Shown: piece after piece, positions 46,625 to 54,818 of the stretch
How positions within the stretch are numbered: the first letter of the stretch is position 1
Layout: the number at the start of each line of letters is the position of its first letter
Assembly (NCBI RefSeq): GCF_041102575.1
Contig: NZ_JBGCUE010000005.1
Coordinates: 62,001 to 126,000, forward strand
Source of the DNA: Tenuifilum sp. 4138str
GTDB taxonomy: Bacteria; Bacteroidota; Bacteroidia; Bacteroidales; Tenuifilaceae
DNA length: 64,000 bases
Direction of reading: 5' to 3'
Notes under the pieces: model-generated
Told to the model about the DNA's origin: nothing
Databases searched by the model: none
What the model saw: the letters and a program-made list of their open reading frames with translations, nothing else
Program-made: the position numbers and the translations under genes

Positions 46625-47875
46625 CTATTCATACCTAAGTGCTTCAATGGGATCGAGTTTCGAGGCCTTTACGGCAGGGAAATAACCCGAGGCTAAACCA
46701 ACCAAAAATGAAATTACCAAACCGCCTAGAATCCAACCCCATGGAATTATGAAAGGGCTACTGGTAAGTATGGATACGAGGTTTCCAATTAGAATCCCAA
46801 GGAATACACCAAGCAAACCACCAAGCTGACAAATAAGAATTGCCTCAAAGAGGAACTGCTGTTTAATCTCCGACGATTTAGCGCCGATTGCTTTACGGGT
46901 GCCTATTTCGCGGGTGCGTTCAGCAACAGCTACAAGCATAATATTCATAAGCCCAACCGCTGCACCAATAAGTGTAATTATACCAATAACGGTTGCTGCT
47001 ATGGAAACAAACTTAAGGTTTTCTATAAGGAGTTTGGCAAGGTTGTCGCTTTTCTCAATGTTAAAATCGCTCTCATCGGTTGCCGAGAGATTCCGTACAA
47101 TTCGAAAAATACCTTCGGCTTCGCTTACTGCAGCTTCAAGCAGTTTAGGATCGTAGGGTTGTATGCTTATTGAGTAGTTCATGTTTGGGCGCGAGAAGAA
47201 TGCGGCAACGTTTGTGTATGGCAGGTAAACCGAACGGTTTGGACCGCCTCCAAATCCTGAACCCTTATTTTTGAGCACCCCAATCACCCTGTACTTTCCA
47301 CTTCCTACATTTATAAACTTATCGATTGGGTTTTCGTTCTTCATAAATAGCTTGTTAGCCACTTCTTGGCCAATAATAGCAACGTGTCGGCTATCCAGTA
47401 TATCAATTGATGAGAAATTTCGGCCTCGTTCAATTTCAACACCCGATACTTTTATAAATTCCTCATCAACACCCCGAACAGATATGTTGGGATTAGTTTT
47501 TTTGGACATGTACTTAATGGTGCTTGCACCTGAAGCATACACCGAGATTGACACATCGGCGGGGAATCGGTAATCTTCCTTGAACTGTCGGGCCTGTTGT
47601 AAGGAGATGTATGAATAGTTTTTCTTCCTGTATCTACTTCCAGCAATATTTACATTCATTCCACGACTCTGAATGGTAAAAGTATTTGCACCCATACTAG
47701 TGAATGAGCTGGTTAAGCTACCCTCAATTGATTCAATTGCGGTTAGGATGCCAACTAAAGCCATTATTCCTAATGAGATTATTAGAATGGTAAGAATGGA
47801 TCTAAGCTTTGTGGCTAGAATTGAGTTTAATGAAATTCGAAAAATTTCGCCGTATAGGGTTAAAATCCGCTTCAT
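46625..47875 (-). CDS. MacB-like ABC transporter permease
   Basis: The 416-residue membrane protein has one N-terminal transmembrane segment (about 25-45: LTILIISLGIMALVGIL), a large periplasmic MacB-type domain, and three C-terminal segments in an FtsX domain (AVAERTREIGTRKAIGAKSS, then QLGGLLGVFLGILIGNLV). Such proteins pair with an ABC ATPase and move peptides, lipids or lipoproteins by mechanotransmission. No ATPase or membrane-fusion gene is adjacent; it may pair with partners elsewhere. It ends at the repeat-filled region. Confidence 0.88.
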   Translation of the reverse strand: MKRILTLYGEIFRISLNSILATKLRSILTILIISLGIMALVGILTAIESIEGSLTSSFTSMGANTFTIQSRGMNVNIAGSRYRKKNYSYISLQQARQFKEDYRFPADVSISVYASGASTIKYMSKKTNPNISVRGVDEEFIKVSGVEIERGRNFSSIDILDSRHVAIIGQEVANKLFMKNENPIDKFINVGSGKYRVIGVLKNKGSGFGGGPNRSVYLPYTNVAAFFSRPNMNYSISIQPYDPKLLEAAVSEAEGIFRIVRNLSATDESDFNIEKSDNLAKLLIENLKFVSIAATVIGIITLIGAAVGLMNIMLVAVAERTREIGTRKAIGAKSSEIKQQFLFEAILICQLGGLLGVFLGILIGNLVSILTSSPFIIPWGWILGGLVISFLVGLASGYFPAVKASKLDPIEALRYE

Positions 47876-47968
47876 GTTTTTGAATATTTCTTTTTCAAAT
47901 TTAGGTATAAGTTTAAACTTTCTGGTTCACTAAAAGCTAAATCATACAAATTGAAACAAAAAATCGAT

Positions 47969-47976
47969 TAGGTTTG
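47969..47976 (+). promoter_or_regulatory. Bacteroidota -7 box upstream of the LuxC-like gene
   Basis: TAGGTTTG matches the TAnnTTTG consensus exactly, 20 bases before the ATG. The -33 element is not at the ideal distance. Confidence 0.5.
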
Positions 47977-47996
47977 CAGATCAATAAACATTCGAC

Positions 47997-49037
47997 ATGA
48001 AATTAGAAAAAAGGATTAACGCGTTTGTTAAGCTCGGGCAACAGTTACCCGTTGCGGTTCGTGATCCAAATCACCCGTTAGGACATAATGCCCTTACTGC
48101 TCAACATATTAACCCGTGGTTTACTCCTGAAAATGTGATTTGTGCGGTTGACTCAATTGCCCATGAGTGGCTACACACCGATAAACTTGAAGAGTGGATA
48201 AAAGTATATCCGGAACAATACTTTAACCCAGACCTTAAAAAAAACGTTGGGGTTATAATGGCAGGGAATATTCCCCTGGTTGGATTCCACGATTTTCTGT
48301 GTGTCCTCATTGCTGGCCATAAAATCATTATCAAACTTTCGTCAAAGGATGGGGATTTAATGGGGGCTGTTGCTAAAATGCTGATTGACATTGAACCTGC
48401 ATTTGGCGATTGCATCCAAGTATCCGAAGGCCCAATTAAGGGTTACGATGCGGTTATAGCAACGGGTAGCGATAGCTCAGTTCGCTACTTTGACTTTTAC
48501 TTCCGGAACTACCCATCGTTGATACGTGGGCATAGGAATGGGTTGGCATTACTGTCGGGCAATGAAACCGACGATGAATTAGCACTACTTTCCGACGATA
48601 TTTTTACCTATTTTGGCCTAGGATGCAGAAATGTGTCAAAACTACTTGTCCCTGAAGGGTATAATTTTAATAGGCTAATTGGTAGTATGAGTAGATGGAA
48701 AAATCTTGTAAATCACCATAGGTATGCCAATAATTACGAGTATAATAGAACGATACTGTTAATGAACCAAACACCCCACCTCGATACAGGTTTTGCCCTA
48801 ATTGTGCCAAATGAGAAACTCGATGCTCAGGTTGCCACGGTTAACTACCAGGAGTATTCGGGGATTAATTCGGCTATTGATTATATCAAAGTAAACGATT
48901 CAAAAATTCAATGCGTTGCTACGCAGCTAAGTATAGACCATAGCCGGAGAGTTCAATTAGGCGATACCCAAAAACCTAAGCTGAACGATTACTCCGACGG
49001 AGTAGATACCATTGAGTTCTTAGGAACATTAGGGTAA
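47997..49037 (+). CDS. Acyl-CoA reductase, LuxC-like
   Basis: The 346-residue protein matches the LuxC family, which reduces activated fatty acids (acyl-CoA or acyl-protein) to aldehydes with NADPH. Recognisable parts are VGVIMAGNIPLVGFHDFLCV, IIIKLSSKDG, FGLGCRNVSKL with the likely catalytic cysteine, and DTGFALIVPNE. It is shorter than bioluminescence LuxC and no luxD/E gene is near. In Bacteroidota it usually stands alone, possibly in lipid or quinone-type chemistry. Start and length look sound; the substrate is unknown. Confidence 0.85.
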   Translation: MKLEKRINAFVKLGQQLPVAVRDPNHPLGHNALTAQHINPWFTPENVICAVDSIAHEWLHTDKLEEWIKVYPEQYFNPDLKKNVGVIMAGNIPLVGFHDFLCVLIAGHKIIIKLSSKDGDLMGAVAKMLIDIEPAFGDCIQVSEGPIKGYDAVIATGSDSSVRYFDFYFRNYPSLIRGHRNGLALLSGNETDDELALLSDDIFTYFGLGCRNVSKLLVPEGYNFNRLIGSMSRWKNLVNHHRYANNYEYNRTILLMNQTPHLDTGFALIVPNEKLDAQVATVNYQEYSGINSAIDYIKVNDSKIQCVATQLSIDHSRRVQLGDTQKPKLNDYSDGVDTIEFLGTLG

Positions 49038-49081
49038 ATGGTTTTTTCCTCGAATTTTTTAGAAATGTTCAATATTGATGC

Positions 49082-49089
49082 TATTTTTG
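49082..49089 (+). promoter_or_regulatory. Bacteroidota -7 box upstream of the pRiA4-like gene
   Basis: TATTTTTG matches TAnnTTTG, 19 bases before the ATG. No clear -33 element. Confidence 0.4.
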
Positions 49090-49108
49090 TATTAATAAAC
49101 TTATTGCG

Positions 49109-49642
49109 ATGATTTACAAGTTTAGAATGCTATCGGACGAGGATGAGCTATTCCTGCGCGATTTTGAGGTAGATGCAGATAGTACTTTTTACACTTTCCA
49201 TAAGGCTATACAGGAAAACCTAGGTTTTGACCCTGGTCAGCTAGCCTCGTTCTTTTTGGCCGATGAGCAATGGAACAAGGGGATGGAACTTACGCTGATT
49301 GACATGCAGAACGATACCGAGATGGCTGCCATACCCATGGATAAGGTAAAAATTAAGGAGTTGATGTGCAACCGTAGGGAGCGTTTGCTTTACGTGTACG
49401 ATATTTTTACTGACCGAAGCCTTTTCATTGAGCTAATTGACATACTTGAACCCAATCCTGCTGTGAAATATCCGGTTTGTACCGCATCGGTTGGCGATGC
49501 ACCTATTCAGCTAGCTGAGGATTTTGCCTTTGAGGAAGATATCCCACTTGAAGAGCCCAATGAAATAGATGATATTTTTGATGAGTATAACGATGAAGAT
49601 GGGTTGGGCAATTTAGGTTTTGAGGATAAGGATGAGTGGTAA
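49109..49642 (+). CDS. Plasmid pRiA4b ORF-3-like protein
   Basis: The 177-residue protein has a small alpha-beta domain of the pRiA4 ORF-3 type (about 1-120: IYKFRMLSDEDELFLRDFEV, then FFLADEQWNKGMELTLIDM), followed by a long acidic tail rich in Asp and Glu (EDIPLEEPNEIDDIFDEYND). The family is widespread, often near mobile elements, and has no settled function. It stands 41 bases before miaA, probably in one unit. The acidic tail suggests contact with a basic partner, but that is only a guess. Confidence 0.75.
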   Translation: MIYKFRMLSDEDELFLRDFEVDADSTFYTFHKAIQENLGFDPGQLASFFLADEQWNKGMELTLIDMQNDTEMAAIPMDKVKIKELMCNRRERLLYVYDIFTDRSLFIELIDILEPNPAVKYPVCTASVGDAPIQLAEDFAFEEDIPLEEPNEIDDIFDEYNDEDGLGNLGFEDKDEW

Positions 49643-49682
49643 CCTACTTCATTTATTCCTTCATTTTAACCTGGGCTGATTA

Positions 49683-50603
49683 ATGTCCTTACCCGATAAA
49701 TATCTGATTGTTCTTTTGGGACCAACCGGAGTGGGGAAAACGGAGTTGAGCCTTAAATTGGCTAAACACTTCAATACACCAATCATTTCGTGCGATTCCC
49801 GTCAGTTTTACCGGGAGATGCGAATAGGTACAGCCTTTCCCACGGAGTGGGAATTATCGCAGGCGCAGCATTACTTTATTGGGCACAAGTCGGTTGCTGA
49901 ACGTTACAGCTGTGGCATGTTTGAGCTCGAGGCACTCGACTTGCTCAAGCAAATCTACCTTAGCAACGATTTTGCAATACTTGTAGGCGGTTCAGGGCTT
50001 TACATTGATGCGCTTCTAAATGGAATTGACGATTTTCCCACACCTGACCCTGAGCTGAGAAAAATGTTACAGCAACAGCTAAAAACCGAGGGTATTGAGA
50101 GCTTAAGGCATCAGCTTAAAATACTTGACCCAGAATACTACAATCAGGTTGATTTGAAGAATCCGCAAAGGGTATTAAAGGCTGTTGAGGTTTGCCTGCA
50201 AACAGGCAAAACCTTTAGCTCATTTTTAACAGCACCCAAAAAGGAGCGACCATTCATACCCATAAAAATTGGTTTAACCCGACCGCGCGAAGAGTTGTAT
50301 GAGCGAATAAATAAAAGGGTTGACCAAATGATTGAGCTGGGTTTGGTTGATGAGGTAAAGCAACTTGTAGGTTTTAGAAATTATAATGCCCTTAATACGG
50401 TAGGTTACAAGGAGATATTTCAATACCTCGACGGTGAAATAACCCTTGAACAGGCTATAGAACTTATTAAGCGGAATACACGTCGGTATGCCAAACGGCA
50501 GCTGACATGGTGGGCTAGGGATAACGACATTTGTTGGTTTAACCCCGATAATCAAACCGAAATAATTGAATATATCGAAAGGTTATGCAGAACCAAGAAC
50601 TAG
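49683..50603 (+). CDS. miaA: tRNA dimethylallyltransferase
   Basis: MiaA adds a dimethylallyl group to A37 of tRNAs that read UNN codons. The 306-residue protein shows the P-loop LLGPTGVGKTELSLKLAK, CDSRQFYREMRIGTA, ILVGGSGLYIDALLNG and the tRNA-binding NTRRYAKRQLTWWARD. Length is normal. Its dimethylallyl donor comes from the same pool as Idi, although idi is 25 kb away. The 3' end overlaps the HEPN-like/CBS gene by 19 bases. Confidence 0.95.
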   Translation: MSLPDKYLIVLLGPTGVGKTELSLKLAKHFNTPIISCDSRQFYREMRIGTAFPTEWELSQAQHYFIGHKSVAERYSCGMFELEALDLLKQIYLSNDFAILVGGSGLYIDALLNGIDDFPTPDPELRKMLQQQLKTEGIESLRHQLKILDPEYYNQVDLKNPQRVLKAVEVCLQTGKTFSSFLTAPKKERPFIPIKIGLTRPREELYERINKRVDQMIELGLVDEVKQLVGFRNYNALNTVGYKEIFQYLDGEITLEQAIELIKRNTRRYAKRQLTWWARDNDICWFNPDNQTEIIEYIERLCRTKN

Positions 50604-51310
50604 CAAATAAGCGCAATTCCGAAATATTCCTTGAGGTTTTCACTGAAATTGAGCGGAGCCTAAAGGAAATATGCAAGGATGAATATACTACCAATTTTTC
50701 GGACTTGCTGCGCAAAGCTCGTAGCTTAAACCAGGTTGTGAATTACTATGCATCGGATTTAAAGGAATTCTCGCAGCTTAGGAATGCAATAGTTCATACC
50801 CGCAGGCAGAATTTCATAATTGCTGAGCCCCATCCAGATGTTGTGCAGGAAGTTATTCACATCAAAAACCTGCTGCAAAACCCGCCGGTTGTGAAAACAG
50901 TAATGAAGTTAAATCCCTATAGTGTATCACCTAGTGCTTCTGTAAAGGAGGTTTTAACTACCTTCGCCGAAAAGGGATTCATGCGATGCCCGGTAGTGGA
51001 AAACGGCAAAATAATCGGACTTATTACAGCCAAAACCATTGCGCGATGGTTGGTTAATAGCTCTGGAATAATTGATAACACTCCGGTTAGTCAACTTTTA
51101 AATTATATCGATGATGACGATTACTGTATAGTATCGGAAAATACCGATGTTGTATCGTTGATAGGCCTTTTCAATAATTCAGTTCGAAATGGTGCTTACC
51201 TGCAAGCGGCTTTAGTGACGCAGAAAGGTAAACCCGACAGTTTACTGGTTGGAATTATAACCCCAAGCGATTTCCCTTCTATTATTGGGCAATTAAAAGT
51301 TAAACATTAG
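50585..51310 (+). CDS. CBS-domain protein with a HEPN-like N-terminal domain
   Basis: The 241-residue protein has a helical N-terminal part (about 1-95) and two CBS domains (about 106-160 and 165-235). Near residue 66 it shows LRNAIVH, that is R-N-x3-H, which fits the R-x4-6-H motif of HEPN ribonucleases (R66, H71). CBS pairs bind adenosyl ligands and act as regulators. The combination suggests an RNase-like domain gated by a nucleotide. It overlaps miaA by 19 bases, so it could be a translationally coupled partner. The HEPN assignment rests on the motif and helical pattern alone. Confidence 0.75.
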   Translation: MQNQELANKRNSEIFLEVFTEIERSLKEICKDEYTTNFSDLLRKARSLNQVVNYYASDLKEFSQLRNAIVHTRRQNFIIAEPHPDVVQEVIHIKNLLQNPPVVKTVMKLNPYSVSPSASVKEVLTTFAEKGFMRCPVVENGKIIGLITAKTIARWLVNSSGIIDNTPVSQLLNYIDDDDYCIVSENTDVVSLIGLFNNSVRNGAYLQAALVTQKGKPDSLLVGIITPSDFPSIIGQLKVKH

Positions 51311-51363
51311 TTTTGTACGGATTAGGGGCAAGTAGCCTTGAAACCGTATTATATCAAAACACT

Positions 51364-52980
51364 ATGAACATGGAACAGGAAAAGAAAAAGAGTGAATTTC
51401 CGCATACCTATGTAATTATTTTTGCTCTTATTGTTTTTGCTGCGGTTTTGACCTGGTTTGTACCGGGGGGAGAATTTGCCAGGGAGGTAAAGAACGTTAA
51501 TGGTATCGACCGTGAGGTAATTGTCCCGGGTTCCTTCCACCAGGTTGATAATCAACCACAGACCTGGCAAGTGTTTACATCTATTTTTCAGGGAATGAAG
51601 CGAACTTACGATATCATTTTTTACATTCTAATGATTGGTGGGGCATTTTGGTTGCTCAATGAGAGTAAGGCGCTTGATGTTGCTATTCTTTCGTTCCTAA
51701 ACTTTACCAAACGTATTGAGCGGTTTAAACCGCTAAAGGTGATTGGTGTCGATAATCTTGTTATAACACTAATTATGATTTGCTTCAGCTTTTTTGGTGC
51801 GGTAATTGGTATGAGTGAAGAAACCATTGCTTTTGTTGTGATTTTTGTACCGCTTGCCATAAGTATGGGCTACGATTCCATTGTGGGAATAAGCTTATGT
51901 TTCCTGGGTGCGGGTTTAGGCTTTGCAAGCGCCTTACTAAATCCTTTTACCATTGGTATTGCTCAGGGTTTGTCGGGGATTCAGCTATTTTCGGGCATTG
52001 AGTATAGGTTTGTTATATGGTTGGTTATAAACACTATAGGCATTGGCTATGTGATTTGGTATGCCCGTAGGATTAAAAAGAATCCAAAACTATCGCCCGT
52101 TTATGAAATTGATGAGTACTGGAGGCACAAAGCGGCTCATGAGGAGAACGGAACCAAATCAAAACCCGGCAAGAGCGCGTGGGCTACATTTATTGGGCTA
52201 GCGGTAGTTTTTGCCATTTTTTCATACTATTACCCAATAAGCCATTTGGTTGTGGGGCAAAGCATCATCTCTGTACCAATTATTCCGATTGCTACGGTTG
52301 TATGGATTTTGGTTGGAATTTTGGCGCTAAGACATTCGGTTCAGCTTTTCATAGTTAATATACTGCTTTTCACCATTCTATTTTTGATAGTGGGTGTAAT
52401 GGGATATGGCTGGTATATCAAGGAGATAGCAACACTCTTCCTGGTGATGGGTTTGCTGGCTGGGATTGCATTTGGAAAAAATGCAAACGACCTTGCACGT
52501 TCGTTTATTGCTGGAGCAAAGGATATCATGTCGGCAGCACTTGTTGTTGGTTTGGCAAGCGGTATTGTTGTAATACTGGAGCAAGGGCGTATAATCGATT
52601 CACTGCTGAACTACTCGGCCGAAGCTATGATGGGTTATGGTAAGGTTACATCCATTGCCATTATGTATGTATTTTACAATCTATTGAATCTCATAATTGC
52701 ATCGGGTTCGGCTAAGGCTGCGCTTACCATTCCATTGATGTCGCAGTTTTCCGATTTAATTGGGATAAGCCGTCAAACCACGGTAACGGTTTACCAGCTA
52801 GGTGGAGGTTTCACAAATCTAATAACTCCAACATCGGGGGTAATGGTTGGAGTGCTTAGCATTGCCCGTATTCCTTACAACAAGTGGTTTAGGTGGTTCC
52901 TTCCCTTAATGATAATACTTATTATTACCGGATTCCTACTACTTCTACCAACTCTATTCGTTCCGCTAAGCGGATTCTAG
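51364..52980 (+). CDS. YfcC family membrane transporter
   Basis: The 538-residue protein has about twelve membrane segments. It starts with a short charged N-terminus and HTYVIIFALIVFAAVLTWFV, and carries AVIGMSEETIAFVVIFVPLA and IASGSAKAALTIPLMSQFSD, which are typical of the YfcC/arginine-ornithine antiporter-like group in the IT superfamily. The substrate is not established; dicarboxylates, amino acids or peptides are all possible. The ATG at 51364 is preferred over the TTG at 51313, as the latter only extends into the gap. A possible internal start is at 51370. Confidence 0.85.
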   Translation: MNMEQEKKKSEFPHTYVIIFALIVFAAVLTWFVPGGEFAREVKNVNGIDREVIVPGSFHQVDNQPQTWQVFTSIFQGMKRTYDIIFYILMIGGAFWLLNESKALDVAILSFLNFTKRIERFKPLKVIGVDNLVITLIMICFSFFGAVIGMSEETIAFVVIFVPLAISMGYDSIVGISLCFLGAGLGFASALLNPFTIGIAQGLSGIQLFSGIEYRFVIWLVINTIGIGYVIWYARRIKKNPKLSPVYEIDEYWRHKAAHEENGTKSKPGKSAWATFIGLAVVFAIFSYYYPISHLVVGQSIISVPIIPIATVVWILVGILALRHSVQLFIVNILLFTILFLIVGVMGYGWYIKEIATLFLVMGLLAGIAFGKNANDLARSFIAGAKDIMSAALVVGLASGIVVILEQGRIIDSLLNYSAEAMMGYGKVTSIAIMYVFYNLLNLIIASGSAKAALTIPLMSQFSDLIGISRQTTVTVYQLGGGFTNLITPTSGVMVGVLSIARIPYNKWFRWFLPLMIILIITGFLLLLPTLFVPLSGF

Positions 52981-53048
52981 AAAAGTGGCCAGGAATTACT
53001 GTGAAACTCTGAAACAGGTGTGAAGAACATTAAAAACCTGCAATGCGG

Positions 53049-53113
53049 GGCGGTAACTTTTTATTCATGTTCATACCCAATCCATCATGATTTCCTGTAA
53101 AAATGTTACCGCC
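53049..53113. other. Long inverted repeat downstream of the YfcC gene
   Basis: GGCGGTAAC-TTTTTA (53049-53063) pairs with TAAAAATGTTACCGCC (53098-53113) with one bulge, and a 34-base loop between. It could be a structured RNA end or a DNA site. No T run follows the second arm. Confidence 0.7.
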
Positions 53114-53143
53114 TCTCCATTTTCATCAGCCCAAATTATTTTG

Positions 53144-53166
53144 TTAATTCATGGAACTTCGGTTTA
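53144..53166 (+). repeat. Dispersed motif TTAATTCATGGAACTTCGG, copy 2
   Basis: A variant of the motif at 27012 and 53323. Together with 53128-53143 it forms a 37-39-base direct repeat with 53307-53345. Confidence 0.75.
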
Positions 53167-53188
53167 GCTGTTCACTGTTCACTATTCC

Positions 53189-53296
53189 TCTAACTTCCTC
53201 TAACTTCCTCTAACTTCATCTAACTTCCTCACATTCCGGCTCATTCCGATTCATTCCGACTCATTCAGGTTCATTCAGGTTCATTCCAACTCATTC
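53189..53296. repeat. Two adjoining 10-bp tandem-repeat blocks (inverse of 26883-26994)
   Basis: The unit CTAACTTCCT (53189-53230) and then TCATTCCGAT variants (53231-53296). They are the reverse complements of the units at 26.9 kb, in the matching order when read on the opposite strand. Confidence 0.9.
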
Positions 53297-53322
53297 CTCT
53301 AATATTAGCCCATTTGTATTTG

Positions 53323-53346
53323 TTAATTCATAGTACTTCGGTTTAA
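53323..53346 (+). repeat. Dispersed motif TTAATTCATAGTACTTCGG, copy 3
   Basis: It differs from the copy at 27012 by a single base over 24 bases. Confidence 0.85.
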
Positions 53347-53394
53347 ATATTTCTATTCATTCTATTAGTTGTATCTACCTATTAAAAAAATCCT

Positions 53395-53402
53395 TAGTTT
53401 TG
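53395..53402 (+). promoter_or_regulatory. Bacteroidota -7 box upstream of the Omp85-like gene
   Basis: TAGTTTTG matches TAnnTTTG exactly, 22 bases before the ATG; a TTG at 53369-53371 is 23 bases upstream. Confidence 0.55.
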
Positions 53403-53424
53403 AGAAAACCATAAAACTAAATCT

Positions 53425-54774
53425 ATGAGGAAGTTAATACTACTTGCTGCGATACTATTTACCGTTACGGGATTATTTGCCCAGCAAACCAGCGATGACA
53501 AAAAAGTTGAAAAAGTAAAATCGGGTTGGAATGTTGGAGGGTTACCCGTGGTAGCCTACGATACCGACCTTGGTTTTGAGTATGGAGCATTGGTAAACCT
53601 TTTCCACTACGGCGATGGTACAATTTACCCCAAGTACAAGCATAACGTTTACGCTGAGGTCTCGCGCTTCACTAAGGGTAGTGGTATAAACCGATTGTTT
53701 TACGATTCAAAGTATGTTATTCCCGGGCTCAGGGTGACTGCTGACCTTTCGTATTTAACTGATAAGATGTATGACTTTTATGGTTTTAACGGATACGAAT
53801 CGGTATTCAATTTGGACTGGGCCGATGACGAAAGCGCCGATTACCGCAGCCGTGCATTCTATAAGTACGATAGGAAACTGTTGAGGTTTACTACCGACCT
53901 GCAAGGGAAACTAAAAAACGAAAAGTTTGGCTGGGTTGCCGGTATAGGCCTGTATGATTTTAAAATTGATACGGTTGATGTTGACAAGCTGAATAGGGGG
54001 AAAGATGAAGCCGATAAGTTACCCTATGTAGGAGGTGGACTTTACCAGCGCTACATTAACTGGGGATTGATTGGTGAAGATGAAAAGAATGGTGGATTTG
54101 TTACCTACCTGAAAGTTGGTGCGGTTTACGATACTCGCGATAACGAACCCAATCCCATGAAAGGGATGTGGACCGAGGCGGTTATAACCTATGCTCCGTC
54201 GTTTTTAGGCATTGGAAGTAAGTACCAGCATGCAAAGCTAAGTATTATTCACCGTCAGTATTTCACATTAGTTCATGAGAGGCTATCGTTTGTTTACAGG
54301 CTGGGTTATCAGGGAACCCTTTTCGGAACATGCCCGTTCTACCTGCAACCCAACATGACAACAATTTTCTTAAGGGGCGCAACCAACGAGGGGCTTGGTG
54401 GTGCTAAAAGCTTGCGTGGTATAATTCGTAACCGGGTAGTGGGCGATGGAATTGCCTATGGCAACTTTGAAATGCGTTGGAAGTTCGCTCGCTTTCACTT
54501 CATCAACCAAAACTTTTACCTATCGCTTAACGCTTTTGTAGATGGTGGTCAGGTGGTACGTAAAGTTGATGTTGAGGTACCCAATTTTATTGAGGTTCCA
54601 TACTCCCCATCGGATTACTTTAGCAATGACAAAGAGAAATTGCATACCAGCTGGGGACTTGGCTTGCGTGTTGTGATGAACCAAAACTTTGTAATTGCAG
54701 TTGACCATGGTCGTGCTATGACCAAGGACGATGGACTATCAGGAACCTACATTGGACTTAACTTTTTATTCTAG
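53425..54774 (+). CDS. BamA/TamA (Omp85)-like outer-membrane protein without POTRA domains
   Basis: The 449-residue product has a signal peptide (to about residue 20, ending FAQQ) and then a barrel of about 400 residues with the Omp85 pattern, including GGAKSLRGIIRN, near the position of the VRGF lid motif, and the closing TYIGLNFLF. POTRA domains are absent, so it is not BamA itself. Bacteroidota have several such short Omp85-like proteins of unknown substrate. A terminator shared with the DUF819 gene follows. Confidence 0.8.
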   Translation: MRKLILLAAILFTVTGLFAQQTSDDKKVEKVKSGWNVGGLPVVAYDTDLGFEYGALVNLFHYGDGTIYPKYKHNVYAEVSRFTKGSGINRLFYDSKYVIPGLRVTADLSYLTDKMYDFYGFNGYESVFNLDWADDESADYRSRAFYKYDRKLLRFTTDLQGKLKNEKFGWVAGIGLYDFKIDTVDVDKLNRGKDEADKLPYVGGGLYQRYINWGLIGEDEKNGGFVTYLKVGAVYDTRDNEPNPMKGMWTEAVITYAPSFLGIGSKYQHAKLSIIHRQYFTLVHERLSFVYRLGYQGTLFGTCPFYLQPNMTTIFLRGATNEGLGGAKSLRGIIRNRVVGDGIAYGNFEMRWKFARFHFINQNFYLSLNAFVDGGQVVRKVDVEVPNFIEVPYSPSDYFSNDKEKLHTSWGLGLRVVMNQNFVIAVDHGRAMTKDDGLSGTYIGLNFLF

Positions 54775-54792
54775 CTGCTAACTGAAATTTTA

Positions 54793-54818
54793 AAGCCGGC
54801 CTTAGGCCGGCTTTTTTA
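54793..54818. terminator. Bidirectional terminator after the Omp85-like gene
   Basis: AAGCCGGCC and GGCCGGCTT (54793-54812) enclose the loop TTA and are followed by TTTTTT on the plus strand. On the other strand the stem also precedes TTTA, so it can also serve the DUF819 gene. Confidence 0.92.

Larger units (their letters stand above)
52981..53424. other. 444-base intergenic region with hairpin and tandem repeats
   Basis: No gene is seen. It holds a long inverted repeat, two 37-base direct repeats around the 10-bp tandem blocks, and the -7 box of the Omp85-like gene. The parts are listed separately. Confidence 0.7.

Noticed and set aside
49109-49642. Part of a mobile element because of the pRiA4 ORF-3 name
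   Set aside because: Codon use and spacing match the neighbours, there is no transposase, and the family is common on chromosomes.
53189-53296. Second CRISPR-like array
   Set aside because: Same reason: contiguous 10-bp tandem units without spacers.
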